DNA from: an uncultured Muribaculum sp.
Lineage (GTDB): Bacteria > Bacteroidota > Bacteroidia > Bacteroidales > Muribaculaceae
NCBI GenBank assembly: GCA_947573015.1
Contig: CANPDS010000012.1
Location: forward strand, 1-18,306
DNA length: 18,306 nt
Reading direction: 5' to 3'
Positions 15,645-18,306 of the stretch are shown in pieces (within the stretch, counting starts at the first letter, position 1; each line of letters begins with the position of its first letter). A model generated the notes under the pieces. That model was not told the DNA's origin and did no database searches. It saw nothing but the letters and a program-made list of their open reading frames with translations. Position numbers and translations under genes: made by a program.

Positions 15645-18281
15645 TCAGTCAGCAAGGTTAAACCCGGTGATGTCAATGTGGGGAAGTGAGTCGGAACGGG
15701 TGTCGGCCATATCCCATTCTACTGTTACAGTGGCAGTGCGTCCAGGCATCAGATGTATGTAGTTGTCGGAGTAATTTGCCGGGAGTATCTGATCGCCGTC
15801 GGCATCAAGAAGATTGAGACGCAATAGCATGGCCGGTGTTTTGGAGGTGTTGCGGAGAGTTACAGTCATGGCTTGGGAGGTGCCTTTGCTGCGTGGCTTG
15901 GAGCATGACATTTTTACTGTGGCATTGCCGATGGTGTTTAGCGCCTGATAGTTGTAGGGTTCGGTTGACAGGACATAGAAGTTCTCTGAAAGTATCTTCC
16001 CTTTACTGTCGGTCAACGATTGGTCGAGGAAGTAGACTCCATTATAACCGGCAGGTAGTGAGGGGGTAGCTATCTGGAGTGTGGTATCTGTGGCTATGTC
16101 TATCTTTGTTTTCGACATGTCGATTTGCTTGCCGTAGATGTCGAGCAGACGTGTGGTAGCGGTGAATTTCTTGTGTGGCATGCCTGTGCGGTTTACGATT
16201 TCCGTGCAGTCGGTGAGGGGATTGTGCTGTATATGAAGCGGTTCACACCCTTTTCGCGAGCCGAAGAATGCGGCCGTGGGTTCGAAATAGTAGTCGTATG
16301 TCTGCCATACCATGCTTGGCCATGCTGGATGGCTCATCCACAGGAGCAATCCTTGCCGGTGACGGGATGTCGCTTCGAACATTGCACGGTAGCCGTCGTA
16401 GTTGATCCATTGGGCGAGCTGTGTGAAGCGCCTGATGTCATCGTCGTCGATCTTGCCGAAATTGCTCTGCATGATGTCGAGGAATGTGTCGCCCCCTTGT
16501 GCACCATGGCGAGTGAAGTCATGGAATGTCAATCCACGGCCAAATATTGTTGTGAACATGGAGTCGGGAAGCGTGCGGCGTAGATTCTCGTAGTTCATCG
16601 GAGCGGGCATTCCGCGTTCGGAGTGGGTTTTGCCGCTTTGATTTTCGAAATATTCATGTCGGCGACGGGCGTTGTATGGGCCGAATCCGCTCACTCCGTT
16701 TGATGCGGAGTGTGGTATGTAGAGCATGCCGGGATGCAGCGAGTCGACACACTGTCGGAGGGCGTGGTCGAGGGTGGCGGGAGGGTTGCCTTCGTTTCGT
16801 CCGCAATACAACAGTATTGACGGGTGACGCCGGATGCGGCTTACCATATCCCGTGCATTTTCCATAAACATACTCTCGTCGTCGGGATTAGGACCATCGC
16901 CGGGGTTGGCAAGCCAGAAATCCTGCCATATCATCACTCCATTGCGGTCGCATGCATCGTAGAATTCTTCGTCGCCGGTCTGTCCCACCCAATTGCGTAT
17001 GGTGGTGAAATGCATGCGGCGGTGGAAATCGAGGGCGGTATCGTATTCTCTCTTTCCATAGCGTAGATTGGCTTCCGGGAATCCCCAGTTCCCTCCAAGA
17101 GGTGCCATGCGGCGTCCGTTTACGTATACTTTGAGATTGGTGTCAGGATCAACCATGTCGATCTGGCGCAGACCGGCGTTGAAAGCAAGAGTGTCGGCAC
17201 GCATTGATGTGTCGGTAGGGCTGAAGATAAATGTTGCCGGATGGAGTGTAGGCTCGCCCATGCCATTTGGCCACCAAAGAGGCAGTCTTACTCCGTTCAG
17301 TGCCTGAAATTGTTCCGGATGAAACTCTGCTGTGAATGTTGTGCCGGGGGCTGCTTTGACAGGCTGGCTCAGGGATATGTCGCCCATAGAGAATGTAAGT
17401 ATGCCATTTACCGTGTCTTTTGTGGGGTTTGTCAGTGTCACGGCTGGAGTAAGTGTGGCGATTGTGTCGGGTAGGTTGAGACGAGTATCTACCATAGGCG
17501 CGGAGAGTCTTACCGGTCCTTCGGCAGAGAGGTATACATTGTTCCATATGCCATCGTTACGACCGGGGATAGTTGGTATCCAGTCCCATCCTACCGAGGC
17601 ATGAAATGTGGGATTGTCAGCACCGAGCACACCTCCGTTGGGGCCTGTTGATTTGATGGTGCGGTTGTGTATGCGTCCCTGATGGTGATTGGAGATGACC
17701 TTTACGGCGAGAACATTTTCGCCGGCAGAGAGGTATGGCGTCACGTCGAAACGGCCATGGTTGAATGCTCCGGCAATACGCCCGATGCGTTTACCGTTGA
17801 GGAATATGTGCGCTTTCCAGTTCACTCCGTCAAAATTCAGCCATATATGGTCGGTTTTCCCTGCGAGATTATCGGGTAGCCGGAAGGTGGTGCGATACCA
17901 GAAATCATCGGCGAAAGGAGCATGATCCACATGCAGTATGTTGTCGCCATAGTTTGGATCGGCACAACGTCCGGAGTTGACATAGTTCATGAAGTTGGTG
18001 GATGGCACGGTGGCCTGCATCCATTTTGAATCGTCGAAATTGGCATCGGATATGGCTTCGCCTTCCGGATGGGTGTGCTGCAGCCCATTCATGCGCCATT
18101 GGTTTCCGTCGAGGTAATAGCGGTTGCCCTCTGTGCCGCGACGTTCTATGGAGGGATAGTATTCGGTGGGATTGCCGGGATAAAGCCCGATACCACGGTT
18201 GCGTGTCACCATGCTATCGGCAGCAATGGCATAGGCGGTGGACATGGCCATACAGGCCGATGCAATTAATAATCGTTTCAT
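15645..18281 (-). CDS. Secreted GH2 hydrolase (beta-mannosidase/exo-beta-glucosaminidase type)
   Basis: An 878-aa exported protein with a signal peptide (1-20, ending AIA). A galactose-binding-like sugar-binding domain (about 50-255, with FWYRTTFRLPDN at 127-138) is followed by an Ig-like domain (about 260-370) and the TIM barrel (about 375-670). Two beta domains complete it. Catalytic glutamates are the acid/base E497 (YCGRNEGNPP) and nucleophile E555 (THSERGMPAP). The stretch AWPSMVWQTYDYYFEPTAAF (653-672) and CEPLHIQHNP (679-688) resemble the GH2 group containing exo-beta-D-glucosaminidases and beta-mannosidases more than beta-galactosidases. The start follows from the signal peptide at ATG 18281, 25 nt from the window edge, so its promoter is mostly outside. 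It precedes the GH95-like gene by 9 nt. There is no T9SS-like tail; a periplasmic location is inferred. Exact substrate unknown. Confidence 0.9.
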   Translation of the reverse strand: MKRLLIASACMAMSTAYAIAADSMVTRNRGIGLYPGNPTEYYPSIERRGTEGNRYYLDGNQWRMNGLQHTHPEGEAISDANFDDSKWMQATVPSTNFMNYVNSGRCADPNYGDNILHVDHAPFADDFWYRTTFRLPDNLAGKTDHIWLNFDGVNWKAHIFLNGKRIGRIAGAFNHGRFDVTPYLSAGENVLAVKVISNHHQGRIHNRTIKSTGPNGGVLGADNPTFHASVGWDWIPTIPGRNDGIWNNVYLSAEGPVRLSAPMVDTRLNLPDTIATLTPAVTLTNPTKDTVNGILTFSMGDISLSQPVKAAPGTTFTAEFHPEQFQALNGVRLPLWWPNGMGEPTLHPATFIFSPTDTSMRADTLAFNAGLRQIDMVDPDTNLKVYVNGRRMAPLGGNWGFPEANLRYGKREYDTALDFHRRMHFTTIRNWVGQTGDEEFYDACDRNGVMIWQDFWLANPGDGPNPDDESMFMENARDMVSRIRRHPSILLYCGRNEGNPPATLDHALRQCVDSLHPGMLYIPHSASNGVSGFGPYNARRRHEYFENQSGKTHSERGMPAPMNYENLRRTLPDSMFTTIFGRGLTFHDFTRHGAQGGDTFLDIMQSNFGKIDDDDIRRFTQLAQWINYDGYRAMFEATSRHRQGLLLWMSHPAWPSMVWQTYDYYFEPTAAFFGSRKGCEPLHIQHNPLTDCTEIVNRTGMPHKKFTATTRLLDIYGKQIDMSKTKIDIATDTTLQIATPSLPAGYNGVYFLDQSLTDSKGKILSENFYVLSTEPYNYQALNTIGNATVKMSCSKPRSKGTSQAMTVTLRNTSKTPAMLLRLNLLDADGDQILPANYSDNYIHLMPGRTATVTVEWDMADTRSDSLPHIDITGFNLAD

Positions 18282-18306
18282 AAAAAGTATTAGTCGGTTA
18301 AGTGCT

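Noticed and set aside
16125..16583. A 152-codon + strand frame inside the GH2 gene
   Set aside because: It is antisense to the GH2 catalytic region, whose motifs explain the sequence fully.
15645..18281. Lipoprotein signal for the GH2 enzyme (LLIASAC near the N-terminus)
   Set aside because: The Cys is at residue 10, too early for lipid attachment, and the -3 position is Ala. An ordinary cleavage after AIA at residue 20 fits better.
8537..18281. A single new multi-gene system made of the kinase-like, GNAT and hydrolase genes
   Set aside because: The genes share direction, but the pseudokinase has its own promoter and the gaps (61-128 nt) and functions do not argue for one operon. Only GH2 with GH95 is firmly paired.

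Overview
The window looks like a chromosomal segment of a gut Bacteroidales bacterium, most likely Muribaculaceae or a close Prevotella-like relative. Supporting signs are a GC content that looks close to half, AT-rich leaders without Shine-Dalgarno sequences, promoters of the Bacteroidetes type (TAnnTTTG at -7), BspA-like leucine-rich repeats, and secreted proteins ending in a short 'Y-[YN]-x-[LT]-[QS]-G' module like a type IX secretion (T9SS) sorting domain. The family-level placement is inference. No rRNA, tRNA, CRISPR array, insertion sequence, phage gene or frameshifted gene was found.

Left end (1-3428, + strand): a tightly packed operon fragment. It holds the 3' end of a Wzx/MATE-like oligosaccharide flippase, a DUF389 membrane protein overlapping it by 4 nt, and a GT4 glycosyltransferase 16 nt further on. 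The outer two genes point to surface-polysaccharide synthesis.

Middle (3429-8444): two large exported, apparently non-enzymatic surface proteins are transcribed divergently from a shared 270-nt region. One is a 603-aa protein of alternating jelly-roll and Fn3-like domains (- strand); the other is a 786-aa protein with about 20 LRR_5 repeats (+ strand), followed by a very clear terminator. A 78-aa protein resembling DUF6582 comes next, ending at a perfect 22-bp inverted repeat that probably terminates transcription from both sides.

Right part (8537-18281, all - strand): reading in the direction of transcription, a GH2 enzyme and a GH95-like enzyme lie 9 nt apart and are probably co-transcribed. 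They are followed by a tail-anchored pseudokinase with its own promoter, a two-lobed GNAT-fold protein, and a secreted GH13 alpha-glucanase. All three hydrolases carry signal peptides and keep their catalytic residues. No SusC/SusD pair lies in the window, which stops 25 nt upstream of the GH2 start, so a polysaccharide utilisation locus could continue beyond it.

As a whole the window joins glycan building (left), surface display (middle) and glycan breakdown (right), which is normal for a gut Bacteroidales. I see no convincing new multi-gene system. The best leads are the kinase-fold protein that lacks its catalytic Asp, the shared C-terminal module on three unrelated exported proteins, and the GNAT-fold protein, whose family may include lipid N-acyltransferases.
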